DNA of 64,000 nucleotides from UBA1479 sp040218445 (GTDB taxonomy: Bacteria > Pseudomonadota > Alphaproteobacteria > Rhodospirillales > Casp-alpha2): contig JAVJRK010000010.1 in NCBI GenBank assembly GCA_040218445.1, forward strand, positions 1,021,661 through 1,085,660, written 5' to 3'. Below, piece by piece: positions 1 through 8,223 of the stretch. A program made the translations under genes and the position numbers. Position 1 is the stretch's first letter, and every line of letters starts with the position of its first letter. The notes beneath the pieces are model-generated. The model made no database searches. It had not been told where the DNA came from and worked only from the letters and a program-made list of their open reading frames with translations.

Positions 1-1
1 G

Positions 2-1417
2 GTGCTGCCGCAGCTGCAGGGCGCGATGTCGGCGACGCCTGATGAAATTTCCTGGACCATGACCTTCAACATCCTGGCCACGGCCGTGACCACGCCATTG
101 ACGGGCTGGCTGGCCGGGCGGTTCGGGCGGCGCAACCTGATGGTCGGGGCGGTCGGCCTGTTCGGGCTGTCGACCTATTTTTGCGGCGCCGCCAATTCCC
201 TGGAAGCGCTGATCTTCTGGCGCATCGTCCAGGGGGCCGCCGGCGCACCCCTGTCGCCCATGGGACAGACGGTGGCGCTTGATATCTTTCCCAAACATCA
301 GCACGGCATGGTCATCGGGCTGTACGGCATCGGCGTGGTCATGGGGGCGTTCATCGGCCCCATGGTCGGCGGCGTGATGGCCGAAACCTATACTTGGCGC
401 TATGCCTTCTATCTTCTGGTGCCGATTTCCTTCGGCGCAGCGCTGAGCGTCTATTTCGCCCTGCCGCGTACGCGCCGCCAGGAGAAGGTCAAACTGGAAT
501 GGACGGGGTTCATCCTGATCTCCGCCTCCATCGCCTGCCTGCAATTGGCATTGTCCCGCGGGCAGCGACTGGACTGGTTTCAATCCACGGAAATCCTGAT
601 CGAGGTCTTCGTTGCCGCCCTGGCGTTCTACATGTTCATCGCCCATAGCCTGACCCACAAGAAGCCGTTTCTGAATTTGCGGCTGCTGCTCAACCGTAAC
701 TATGCCTTGGGTCTTGTTCTGGTCACGATTTATGGAATGCTCAACTTCACGCCCATGGTGATTTTGCCGGGGCTGCTGCGTGAACACGTGGGCTTGCCCG
801 ACTCGCTGATCGGCTACGTCGTCGGTTCGCGCGGGATCGGTGCCATGATGGGGTTCTTCACCGCCATGTGGGTGGGCGCGAAATATCCGCGCAAGACCAT
901 GTGCGCGGGCTTTCTGGCGCAGGTCATCGCCGGGCTGTGGCTGATGTCTTCCAACCTGAACACCACGCCCATGGAATTCGCCCTGAACGGGATGCTGCAG
1001 GGGCTGGCCGTCGGCACCATCTGGGTGCCGCTGACCTCCGTTACCTTCTCAACTCTTGATCCCAAGCATCTGGATGAAACGACCTCGGTCTATCACCTGC
1101 TGCGCAATATCGGCTCCAGCTTCTTCATTTCCATGTCGGTGACGGAGATCGTGCGCTCGGCCTCGCGCAATTACGAACATCTGACGGAACACATCACGGA
1201 ATTCAATCCGGTCCTCAAGTTCCCCTGGGTCATGGGCGAATGGGACATGGGCTCGGTCGAAGGCCTGGCGCGCCTGTCGGCCGAAATGGTCCATCAGGCG
1301 TCGTTGATCAGCTATATCAACGCGTTTGGGCTGTACACCCTGGCCTCGGCCGCGGCCATTCCGCTGATTTTGCTGGTCAGCCGTGTGCCGTCCAAAGCCG
1401 CGCGGGCCGGCGCGTAA
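2..1417 (+). CDS. DHA2-family (EmrB/QacA-type) MFS drug efflux transporter, 5' partial
   Basis: This inner-membrane proton antiporter of the 14-helix DHA2 family is probably the pump partner of an EmrA-like adaptor lying before the window. The reading frame is open at the left edge. Compared with EmrB-type proteins, roughly 35 N-terminal residues (the first helix) are missing, so the GTG at position 2 is not the real start. Visible family motifs are ISWTMT followed by MFS motif A (GWLAGRFGRR, about residues 35-44) and the antiporter motif C-like GAFIGPMVGG near residue 115. Hydrophobic helices alternate with short loops to the end. A roughly 60-residue amphipathic stretch near residues 375-440 matches the extra periplasmic loop between the last two helices of EmrB proteins. 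Its stop lies 3 bp from the stop of the convergent tonB gene. The substrate cannot be predicted. Confidence 0.88.
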   Translation: MLPQLQGAMSATPDEISWTMTFNILATAVTTPLTGWLAGRFGRRNLMVGAVGLFGLSTYFCGAANSLEALIFWRIVQGAAGAPLSPMGQTVALDIFPKHQHGMVIGLYGIGVVMGAFIGPMVGGVMAETYTWRYAFYLLVPISFGAALSVYFALPRTRRQEKVKLEWTGFILISASIACLQLALSRGQRLDWFQSTEILIEVFVAALAFYMFIAHSLTHKKPFLNLRLLLNRNYALGLVLVTIYGMLNFTPMVILPGLLREHVGLPDSLIGYVVGSRGIGAMMGFFTAMWVGAKYPRKTMCAGFLAQVIAGLWLMSSNLNTTPMEFALNGMLQGLAVGTIWVPLTSVTFSTLDPKHLDETTSVYHLLRNIGSSFFISMSVTEIVRSASRNYEHLTEHITEFNPVLKFPWVMGEWDMGSVEGLARLSAEMVHQASLISYINAFGLYTLASAAAIPLILLVSRVPSKAARAGA

Positions 1418-1419
1418 AT

Positions 1420-2325
1420 TCAGGAATTCCCCCGAAGAGAGAACAGTACCGGTACCACCACGTCCAGGTACCCGCCCTTCATGTCGTCGGTGAACTTGGG
1501 CAGGGGCTGGGCCCGTTCCAGCATGGCCTCGGCCTCGTGATCCAGAACGGAATGACCCGAGGTCTTGCGGATTTCGTGCGCCAAAACCCGGCCGTCGCGG
1601 GTCACCCGGAAGTACAGATGCACCACGCCCTGCATGCGGTGGCGGCGCGCGTTCTTGGGATAGGTTTTGTTGCGTTCCAACCAATAGCGCAGCACGTTGA
1701 TGTAATTGGGGGCGGGGGTGCCGACGGGCCCGCCGCCGATCGCATCACGCTCATCGGCTGACTGTCCCTTGCGGCCGTCGTCCTTGCGGTCCTGACTGGC
1801 CGTGGCGGCGCGCGATGCCTGCTGGGTGCTGTCGGCCGTTACGGCTTTCTTTGCCGGACTGGTTTGTGGCGGAGAAGCGGTGGCCGTCGGGGATGCTTTC
1901 GGCACGGCTTTGGCGGGCTTTACCGGCGGCTTGGGCAACTGTTTGGGTTCGGGCGGCGGCGGGGGCTCATGGGCGATGACGACCTCGGCGGGCTCCGGTG
2001 TGACGGCAGGCGGCGGCTCGAATGCAGGGACGGCCTCTGGAACGGTTTCGGCCACGGCTTGAACAGCGGTCGGGGTGACGGCGCTGACTTCTTGCGGTGG
2101 GGCCAACGGGGTTTCCGGCGGGCGCAGGGCCTGTTGCGCACGGGCCTCTGTTTCCGCCCCGGCGCGGGTTGCCGTCATGGAAACGGCGACGGAAATTCCG
2201 CCCAGCCCGGGCGCCTTGGCGCCGTCCTGCGGGGGCTGCATCAGAAAGGCCATGAGCACGGCCGCATGCAAGACAAGCGCGGTTACGCCGGCCGCCATCC
2301 ATTGCGTGGGGCCTGGGTTGTTCAT
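1420..2325 (-). CDS. tonB: TonB family energy transducer
   Basis: TonB couples the proton-motive force of ExbBD to outer-membrane receptors. The 301-residue protein has the standard plan. A single N-terminal membrane anchor lies at about residues 10-30. A long proline/alanine-rich periplasmic spacer follows, with EPPPPPEP and KPPVKPAK stretches. A C-terminal TonB domain (about residues 205-300) carries YPKNARRHRMQG, the DGRV turn and SGHSVLD. It is the last gene of the six-gene iron operon, 30 bp after the DUF2218 gene, and very probably serves the receptor encoded at the head of that operon. No exbB or exbD is seen in the window, so the motor must come from elsewhere. The ATG at 2325 follows a weak purine-rich site (GAAGAG). 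Confidence 0.9.
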   Translation of the reverse strand: MNNPGPTQWMAAGVTALVLHAAVLMAFLMQPPQDGAKAPGLGGISVAVSMTATRAGAETEARAQQALRPPETPLAPPQEVSAVTPTAVQAVAETVPEAVPAFEPPPAVTPEPAEVVIAHEPPPPPEPKQLPKPPVKPAKAVPKASPTATASPPQTSPAKKAVTADSTQQASRAATASQDRKDDGRKGQSADERDAIGGGPVGTPAPNYINVLRYWLERNKTYPKNARRHRMQGVVHLYFRVTRDGRVLAHEIRKTSGHSVLDHEAEAMLERAQPLPKFTDDMKGGYLDVVVPVLFSLRGNS

Positions 2326-2355
2326 CCGCTCTTCATCCCGATCACCACGGCCGGA

Positions 2356-2688
2356 TCAGCTGTCGGCGAAGCCCAGGCGCACGGCCTCGGGCGTGGGTTC
2401 GGGGAACTGTTCGGCCCAGTCAAAGGTGATGTCCTCGCGCCAGGCAAAGCGCGTCAGATGATCGGTCAGGATGTACTGCATGACCGCGATCCCCTTGTCT
2501 TCGTGCGATCGGCAATAGAACGAAAGCGTGCTACCTTCGGCGGTCATCATGCAGCGCCCCGGAGGAAATTCGACACGGGCCTGGGTCTGGTCGTAATCGA
2601 CATCGACCTTATGGGCAAAATGTTTGCAGAGCTGCACCAGGTATTTGCTGGCGTTTTCCGTTTCGACGGCGGCGAAACAAATGGGCAT
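2356..2688 (-). CDS. DUF2218 family protein of the siderophore operon
   Basis: This is a small cytoplasmic protein of 110 residues with the DUF2218 pattern: an N-terminal YLVQLCKHFAHKV helix, the strand RVEFPPGRCMM, then a helix ending in HLTRFAWREDITFDW. The family is repeatedly found inside iron-siderophore uptake operons, and its biochemical role is not established. A role with the imported ferric siderophore in the cytoplasm (handling or reduction) is only a guess from context. It lies 9 bp after the ATPase stop and is preceded by a GGAGA ribosome site, so it is cotranscribed with the transporter. Confidence 0.8.
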   Translation of the reverse strand: MPICFAAVETENASKYLVQLCKHFAHKVDVDYDQTQARVEFPPGRCMMTAEGSTLSFYCRSHEDKGIAVMQYILTDHLTRFAWREDITFDWAEQFPEPTPEAVRLGFADS

Positions 2689-2697
2689 GGATGTCTC

Positions 2698-3495
2698 CTA
2701 GCGGCCGGTTGGGGGAAGGGGTGAGGATGTGGGTTCGGTCACGACGAAGGGCAGGCCCCGGGAACAGGTTTCGACCCGCCCCGCGACGCCGTAGGCCTGT
2801 GTCAGGGCATCCGCGGTCATGGCCTCGGCCGGGGGGCCGAAGGCCAGCAGCTTGCCGTCCCCGAACAGGGCGATGTAATCGCAATGGCGGATCGCCAGGT
2901 TGATGTCGTGCAGGGCCATCAGGCATTGCCCGCCGTGACGGGACAGGATCATGCGCACGGTTTCCAAAACCGTGATCTGCCAACGCAGGTCCAAGGCGCT
3001 GGTCGGCTCGTCCAGCAGCAGGACCGCCGGCCGCCGCACGATCACCTGGGCCAGGCCGACCATCTGGCGCTGTCCGCCGGACATCTTGTTCAAGGCCTGA
3101 AAGGCGAGGTCGCGAATATCCAATACGTCGAACACCCGTTCCACGGCGCGGTCGACATCGGGCACCGGCATGTCCGGGCGAACGGCACGGCAGGCGCTGA
3201 GCACGGCTTCGTAGGCCACCAGGGAGGTTTCCTGGGGCAATGTCTGCGGCAGGTATCCAACACGCTGCGCGCGGCGGAAATGGGTCATGCGGTCCAATGC
3301 CTCGCCGTTCAGATGGGCCCGGCCCGTGAATGGACCCAACCCGGCTAAAGCGCGCAGCAGGGTCGATTTGCCGACCCCGTTGGGGCCCAGTACGCCGACT
3401 AGCGATCCCGGGGGAATTTCCGGCAGGGTGACGTCGGTCAAAACCGGTTTGCCGGGATAGCCGACGCCGATGCCTTCGATGATCAAGGATGCCAT
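2698..3495 (-). CDS. Iron-siderophore ABC transporter ATPase (FecE/FhuC-like)
   Basis: This is the cytoplasmic ATPase of a FecBCD-type importer, 265 residues. It has Walker A GPNGVGKSTLL (about residues 34-44), a Q-loop in GYLPQTLPQE, the ABC signature MSGGQRQMVGLAQ, Walker B VLLLDEPTSALD, and the H-loop ALHDINLA. The open frame extends upstream to 3888, but that extension overlaps the permease and reads as arginine-rich shadow sequence. The ATG at 3495 sits 2 bp after the permease stop and gives the normal family length. It pairs with the permease and binding protein upstream and is followed by the DUF2218 gene. Confidence 0.92.
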   Translation of the reverse strand: MASLIIEGIGVGYPGKPVLTDVTLPEIPPGSLVGVLGPNGVGKSTLLRALAGLGPFTGRAHLNGEALDRMTHFRRAQRVGYLPQTLPQETSLVAYEAVLSACRAVRPDMPVPDVDRAVERVFDVLDIRDLAFQALNKMSGGQRQMVGLAQVIVRRPAVLLLDEPTSALDLRWQITVLETVRMILSRHGGQCLMALHDINLAIRHCDYIALFGDGKLLAFGPPAEAMTADALTQAYGVAGRVETCSRGLPFVVTEPTSSPLPPTGR

Positions 3496-3497
3496 TA

Positions 3498-4589
3498 CTA
3501 CCCCCGTCGTTTCTGTGACATCAGCAGGCCCAGGAACAAGGGAATACCGATCAAGGCGGTGACGATCCCGTCGGGGATGAGAACCCCCGGCACCAGGGAT
3601 TTGCCGATCAGCGACGCCCCGGACAGGATGACGGCCCCGGCAAGCGCACTGCCCGGCAGGAAAAAGCGATGGTCCTCGCCCAAAGCCAGGCGCGCGATGT
3701 GTGGTCCGATCAGGCCGACGAAACCGATCACGCCGGTAAAGGCGACGGCGACGGCGGTCATGGCGCTGACCCGCAACAGTACGGTCAGGCGCAGCCGATC
3801 GACGGCGACACCGTAGCTGCGGGCGTAATCCTCGCCGCCGCGCAGCGCCGTCATGGCCCAGACCTGGCGGATCGATGCGGGCAGGCACAGGGCGAACACG
3901 ACGGCGACGATGGTGACTTTTTCCCAGGTCGCGCGCGTCAGGGTGCCCATGGTCCAGAACACGATCTGTTGCAGGCTGTCACTGTCGGCGACGAACTGGA
4001 TCAACTGGATCATCGCCTGAAGGGCGAACACCAGGGCGATGCCGAACAGGATCACCGTATCGACCGTCGCCCCGTAAACCCGGGATAGAACCTGGATCAG
4101 AAAGGCCGACAGAAGGGCCCCCGCAAAAGCGCAGACGGGCACCACGTAGTTTTCAGGAATTCCCAGGGGGGCGGAAAGATTAAGCACGATGGCAAGGGCC
4201 GCGCCCAGGGTCGCCGCATACATCACGCCAAGGGTCTGCGGGCTGGCCAAGGGGTTGTTCAGGACCGTCTGCATTTCGGCCCCGGCCAGGCCCAGGCAGG
4301 CCCCCACGGCGACGGCCATCAGGGCGAAGGGCAGGCGTACGTCCCACAAGATCACGTACAATCCCGGTTCCAAGGCATCGGGGTGAAGGAACCCGTTTGC
4401 GACCTGGGCAAGGGACAGGCCGGCCGGGCCGGTCATGATGTTGACCACCACGGTCGTGACCAGCGCCGTTGCCAGGATGACCAGCCAGGCCGTGCGCCGG
4501 GTGACGAAGCGGCGGTATCCGGCGGCCAGTGTCGGGGTGTCGCCTTCGCGGGCGGCTCCCGTGTCCGTCATGCCCTCTGTCCGGCTCAT
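3498..4589 (-). CDS. Iron-siderophore ABC transporter permease (FecCD family)
   Basis: This inner-membrane permease of 363 residues belongs to the BtuC/FecCD family. It has about ten hydrophobic helices and family landmarks: LAGAEMQTVLNNPLASPQ in the third-helix region, and GFVGLIGPHIAR before the C-terminal helices that contact the ATPase. The start at 4589 forms an ATGA overlap with the TGA of the binding-protein gene, which argues for translational coupling. A second ATG six codons later (4571) is possible. Only one permease gene is present, so the channel is expected to be a homodimer, as in FhuB-less or BtuC-type systems. Confidence 0.92.
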   Translation of the reverse strand: MSRTEGMTDTGAAREGDTPTLAAGYRRFVTRRTAWLVILATALVTTVVVNIMTGPAGLSLAQVANGFLHPDALEPGLYVILWDVRLPFALMAVAVGACLGLAGAEMQTVLNNPLASPQTLGVMYAATLGAALAIVLNLSAPLGIPENYVVPVCAFAGALLSAFLIQVLSRVYGATVDTVILFGIALVFALQAMIQLIQFVADSDSLQQIVFWTMGTLTRATWEKVTIVAVVFALCLPASIRQVWAMTALRGGEDYARSYGVAVDRLRLTVLLRVSAMTAVAVAFTGVIGFVGLIGPHIARLALGEDHRFFLPGSALAGAVILSGASLIGKSLVPGVLIPDGIVTALIGIPLFLGLLMSQKRRG

Positions 4590-5761
4590 TTGGCGGGGGC
4601 GTCCGGCGCGAGGCCAACCCAATAGGCACCTTCCAGCGGCACCGGCTGGTATCGCGCAAACAGGGTTTCCAGGGTTTTGCGGGGATTCAGGTCCTTGAAG
4701 CGGTCCGGGTGAAGCCATTTCGCCATGGTCTGTACGGCCACCACGTTCATCGGCGTGTTGTAGAAGTTATGCCAGATCGCATAGGCATGGCCCGACTGCA
4801 CGGCTTTCAGGCCGCTGATCGTCCGCCGACCGGTGGCCTGGATCAGGGTCTTGCGGGCCAAATCTTCATCGGCGCTTGGCCCCAGGATGATGCGCCCGGG
4901 TTTCGGGTATTTGACCCCGGCGGCCCCGATGGCCGTGCCCATGTAGATGTCGGGCTGCGCGACCAGCAAATATTCGGGGTTCAACAGGCCGTAGGCGCCC
5001 GGGATTTTTCCCTTGGCGATGTTATCGCCGCCGGCCCAGTCGATGAACCGGCCCATCATGCCGTCGCTCATGGTGGCGCAGCAGTCTTCACGGCCGCCGA
5101 CATGGATTTCGATGAAGACCCGGGGTTTCTTAGTCACACCGGCCAGGCCGTCCTGAACCTTCTTAAGCTCCGCCGCGTAGAAATTATTGAAAGCCTCGGC
5201 CTCGGCCTCGCGGCCCATGATCTTGCCCAAAAGGGTGATGCTTCTCGGCGTGTTGACCAGGGGTTCAAGCCGGAAATCAACAACCACGACCGGCACGCCG
5301 GCATCGGCCAGCCGGTCCAGGATCGCTTTGTGCCGCGCACCCGGGCCGTGGCCCGACCCCAGGCCGAAAATGGCGACGTCTGGTTTCACGCTGATGGATT
5401 TTTCCAGGGAAAAGGATTCCGCGCTGCCGTGGCCGATCTGCGGCACGTCCTTCAATTTCGGGAAGACCTTGGCGTATTGCGCGAAGCCGGCCGGGTCGAA
5501 CCGTTTGAAGTCGCCCATCATGCCGGCCAGTCCGCTGACCGGGTCTTCCTTATTAAGGACGGCGATATTCGGCAGGAACCGTCCTTCGCCCAGGATCATG
5601 GTTTTGACGGGGACCGAAACCTCGACCGTTCGCCCGGCGATATCGGTGACCGTGATCGTTTTACCGGCCTGGGCGGGGGCGGTCATCGAACCGATGGCCA
5701 GCAGCGCCGCCGCCGCCCATTTGGCGGCTGTCCGTGTTGGGGTTTTCATCGTCGTCATCAT
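4586..5761 (-). CDS. Iron-siderophore ABC transporter periplasmic binding protein
   Basis: This is a periplasmic solute-binding protein of the cluster A-II (FepB/FhuD/BtuF) fold, 391 residues. A Sec signal peptide (about residues 1-32, ending APAQA-G) is followed by TITVTDIAGRTVEV, the typical opening strand. The C-terminal lobe contains GRRTISGLKAVQSGHAYAIW. The segment GGREDCCATMSDGMMGRF carries two adjacent cysteines and may be near the ligand pocket. A clear ribosome site (AAGGAA) precedes the ATG at 5761. It is the second gene of the operon, 126 bp after the receptor stop. The actual ligand (siderophore type, haem or cobalamin) cannot be told from sequence; the receptor, DUF2218 gene and Fur-like box favour a ferric siderophore. 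Confidence 0.9.
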   Translation of the reverse strand: MMTTMKTPTRTAAKWAAAALLAIGSMTAPAQAGKTITVTDIAGRTVEVSVPVKTMILGEGRFLPNIAVLNKEDPVSGLAGMMGDFKRFDPAGFAQYAKVFPKLKDVPQIGHGSAESFSLEKSISVKPDVAIFGLGSGHGPGARHKAILDRLADAGVPVVVVDFRLEPLVNTPRSITLLGKIMGREAEAEAFNNFYAAELKKVQDGLAGVTKKPRVFIEIHVGGREDCCATMSDGMMGRFIDWAGGDNIAKGKIPGAYGLLNPEYLLVAQPDIYMGTAIGAAGVKYPKPGRIILGPSADEDLARKTLIQATGRRTISGLKAVQSGHAYAIWHNFYNTPMNVVAVQTMAKWLHPDRFKDLNPRKTLETLFARYQPVPLEGAYWVGLAPDAPAK

Positions 5762-5886
5762 GGTTTCCTTCTTGATTGCTCTCCTGCAACGGCCATACGC
5801 GCGGAACGGGCGCCGCCCCGGACGATCCGAGGATCATCCATATGGGGCGGGCCCGCCGCGCAGTAACTGATGTTCGGGCGTAAGTT

Positions 5887-7914
5887 CTAAAAGTCCATTT
5901 TGGCCGTCAGCAGAAACGTTCTCCCTGGTTCGAAATAGGCCGAGGCGCTGGTTGAATCGCCCCCGGCCGTGGCACGGTCGGCATAGGTTCGGTCAAACAA
6001 GTTCTTCACATCCAGCCGGAGCGTCAGATTGCCCAGATCCATGTTGCCGATGTTCTCGGGTTGCCATTGGGCATAGAGGTTGACCACCAAGTAACTGTTC
6101 CGTGGATTGGCGGGGTCATCCGCGTTACGGAAGGCGAATTCATTGGTCGTGCCGACGCGGATTCCATATTCGGGGAACAGATGGGCGGCCTCTAAGGTCA
6201 GGATCGAACCCATGTTGAACCCGTGGTAACTGGATGATGTCGTGGCCAGCACCTCTCCGTTGGCGCGCAGGTTCTGCTGCGAGAAGGTGGCGCGCAGATA
6301 ACCGTTGTCGTGGGTGTATTTGCCCGACAGGTTGTAGCCCTTGGACGTCAGGTTCAGGTTGCTTTGCCGGCTGGCGGAACCACGCTGGTGCGAACCGATG
6401 ACCCGCGTGAAGAAGATATGGGCGTCGGCGGAGAAGGGACCTTCTTCGCCCTTGAACCCGACTTTGGAGTTGATCGAACGCGAGGCCTCCAGGTCGATAT
6501 AGTTCCAAGAGCCGGTCAGGTTGTAGATCAATGATTCACCCAACGGGATGCCGCCGAAGGTGGAGCCGGCACCGGCATAGCCGGTCATCCCTTTGATGAA
6601 ATCGTATTCGCCGTTCAGATTGCCGCTGGCGCCGCTGGTTTGGATGTGATCGCCGTTGACGCCGAACAGCCATTGCTTGTCGAAACGGCCACCGAACGAT
6701 ACGCGGATATCGTTGGTCATCTTCAGCCGCGCCTGTGCAAAGGCGCCGATGTTCTTGGAAATTTCATTATTGCCGAAGGGCTCGTTGGCGGGACCGAAGC
6801 CGGGGCGTGAAGAAAAACTGTTCTCGCCCTTGTCGCGGTAGAAATCGACACCGACGGTCACGCTGCCCGTTTGGGCCACGCCCAGGTTGGTGGTGAAGGT
6901 ATTGGCCAATTTCCCGGAGAAGCTGGACGTCTTGGAATTGACATCGTGATTGCCGCCCAGGGCCAGATCGTCAATGTCGAGGCGGATTTCATTGTAGGAC
7001 AGGACGAACTCGGGGTTGATCATGGCCGTCGGCGCTTCGTCCTTGTAGGTCATGCCGAAGGACTTGCGCTGATACGAATGAGGGATTGGCTGCGAGCCGT
7101 TGGACAGGGCGGCGAAGTTGACTCGGTTCGGCCGGATGCCTTCGTCCTGCAGGAAACTGGAATTGAACTCGACCCGGTCGCCCCCTTGGCCGGTCCAGGC
7201 TGCCTTGCCCAGGAAGGTCTTCATCTTGGGGGCTGATCCGAGGACCTCGACATCACGGCCGTCGTGGTAGTTGTTGGCGTTGTCGTATGAGCCGTGAATA
7301 AGGGTTTCGAACCCGGATGACTGACCGGCGAGGGTCAGGTTGGGGCTGTAAAGGTCCGTGTCCGATTCATAATGGAACTTGGCCATGCCGCCGAAGGTCT
7401 CGCCGGGCTCCAGGATGTCGCGGGCATCCTTGGTTTCATAGGCGATCGAACCACCCAGCGATCCGGGTCCCACATCGGCCGGCGTTACGCCGGTTTCGAC
7501 GCGCACGCTTTTCAGCAGCGATGGATCGATAATGACCGTCCCCATATGGTGGAAGGTCGTGCCGACCTGGCGGGCGCCGTCGATCTTGACGTTCAGGTTC
7601 GAGTCTTCAAGACCGTTGATATAGGACTTGCGCGCAAGATCACCGCCGCCGCCGATTTTGACCCCGGCTTCACCCTGGAACACGTCTTTGATATCAATCG
7701 GGTTGGCCTGCTCCAGTTCTTCCTCGCCGATCTGATAGCCGCCTGGCGCGACCTCGGTTGCGGTGACGGAAATGGGGGCCAGGACGGTTGCGTCCTGCGC
7801 CATCGCGGTTCCGGCGGCGCCCAAGGGCACCAGTAGCGCTGCGGCGGCGGTGCCCTGAAGAAGAAGGGTGCGGAGTACAGGATGATGGGCATCCCGGGAT
7901 CGGATGGTTGGCAT
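5887..7914 (-). CDS. TonB-dependent outer membrane receptor, probably ferric-siderophore
   Basis: This outer-membrane gated beta-barrel has 675 residues. A signal peptide ends at about residue 40 (GTAMA-QD). A TonB box-like region (APISVTATEV) is followed by the plug domain with DVFQGEAGVKIGGGG, YINGLEDSNLNVKIDGAR and the GPGSLGGSIAYET end motif. Repeated aromatic beta-strands then run to a terminal phenylalanine (LLTAKMDF), as required for barrel assembly. The longest frame begins with TTG at 7926, but the ATG at 7914 has AGGA at the right distance and is preferred. The plug motifs with HHMGT resemble haem/siderophore receptors of the HmuR/FecA group, so haem remains an alternative ligand. 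It heads the iron operon and is preceded by a Fur-like box. Confidence 0.9.
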   Translation of the reverse strand: MPTIRSRDAHHPVLRTLLLQGTAAAALLVPLGAAGTAMAQDATVLAPISVTATEVAPGGYQIGEEELEQANPIDIKDVFQGEAGVKIGGGGDLARKSYINGLEDSNLNVKIDGARQVGTTFHHMGTVIIDPSLLKSVRVETGVTPADVGPGSLGGSIAYETKDARDILEPGETFGGMAKFHYESDTDLYSPNLTLAGQSSGFETLIHGSYDNANNYHDGRDVEVLGSAPKMKTFLGKAAWTGQGGDRVEFNSSFLQDEGIRPNRVNFAALSNGSQPIPHSYQRKSFGMTYKDEAPTAMINPEFVLSYNEIRLDIDDLALGGNHDVNSKTSSFSGKLANTFTTNLGVAQTGSVTVGVDFYRDKGENSFSSRPGFGPANEPFGNNEISKNIGAFAQARLKMTNDIRVSFGGRFDKQWLFGVNGDHIQTSGASGNLNGEYDFIKGMTGYAGAGSTFGGIPLGESLIYNLTGSWNYIDLEASRSINSKVGFKGEEGPFSADAHIFFTRVIGSHQRGSASRQSNLNLTSKGYNLSGKYTHDNGYLRATFSQQNLRANGEVLATTSSSYHGFNMGSILTLEAAHLFPEYGIRVGTTNEFAFRNADDPANPRNSYLVVNLYAQWQPENIGNMDLGNLTLRLDVKNLFDRTYADRATAGGDSTSASAYFEPGRTFLLTAKMDF

Positions 7915-7949
7915 GGTGGTCCTCAAGAGTTGGTCATTGCATTATAATT

Positions 7950-7968
7950 AAGAATGCTTCTCATTATC
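7950..7968 (-). promoter_or_regulatory. Fur-like box upstream of the iron operon
   Basis: Read on the minus strand the site is GATAATGAGAAGCATTCTT. It agrees with the classical Fur consensus at 15 of 19 positions. Its inner edge is 36 bp upstream of the receptor ATG, in a short AT-rich island, where a repressor would block the promoter. The neighbouring AraC-type regulator is divergent, so the site could act on both genes. Some alphaproteobacteria use other iron regulators, so the protein that binds here is inferred. Confidence 0.65.
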
Positions 7969-8143
7969 ACTCCATGCGCGGAACAGCCACGATCTTGCCG
8001 TTTCAAAAAACACATATTTTTTGTGAAAAATCGCAATCGACCCGAATCGGCTGAAAACGGCGGTCATTCAAGGGGTGTTTGAAGCTGGGGGTGATCGATT
8101 GGCTTGGGTTTAAGGAACGGAAAAGGACGGCATGCTTTACTAA

Positions 8144-8170
8144 TTGCAAGTAATTATTATTATTATTGCA
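8144..8170 (+). promoter_or_regulatory. ATT-repeat element with TGCAA/TTGCA arms upstream of the AraC-type regulator
   Basis: Five tandem ATT triplets (8153-8167) lie between TGCAA (8145-8149) and TTGCA (8166-8170). The arms overlap the last repeat. The AT-rich hexamer pattern resembles an overlapping iron-repressor or PchR-type operator. It is one of the few AT-rich stretches in the area. A role in autoregulation of the adjacent regulator is inferred only from position. Confidence 0.35.
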
Positions 8171-8175
8171 GTGAG

Positions 8176-8201
8176 CGCGGGGCGTATCGAGGCGCCCCGC
8201 G
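8176..8201 (+). promoter_or_regulatory. GC-rich 5' leader hairpin before the AraC-type regulator
   Basis: CGCGGGGCG (8176-8184) pairs perfectly with CGCCCCGCG (8193-8201) around an eight-base loop. It ends 22 bases before the preferred ATG at 8224 and just before a possible ATG at 8203. There is no T-run, so it is not a terminator. It may shape translation initiation or block the earlier start codon. Confidence 0.4.
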
Positions 8202-8223
8202 GATGGCAGAGTGCGGGGGTCAT

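Noticed and set aside
4529..5866. Long plus-strand open frame opposite the iron-binding protein gene
   Set aside because: No recognisable domain; the minus-strand gene has a signal peptide, family motifs and operon context.
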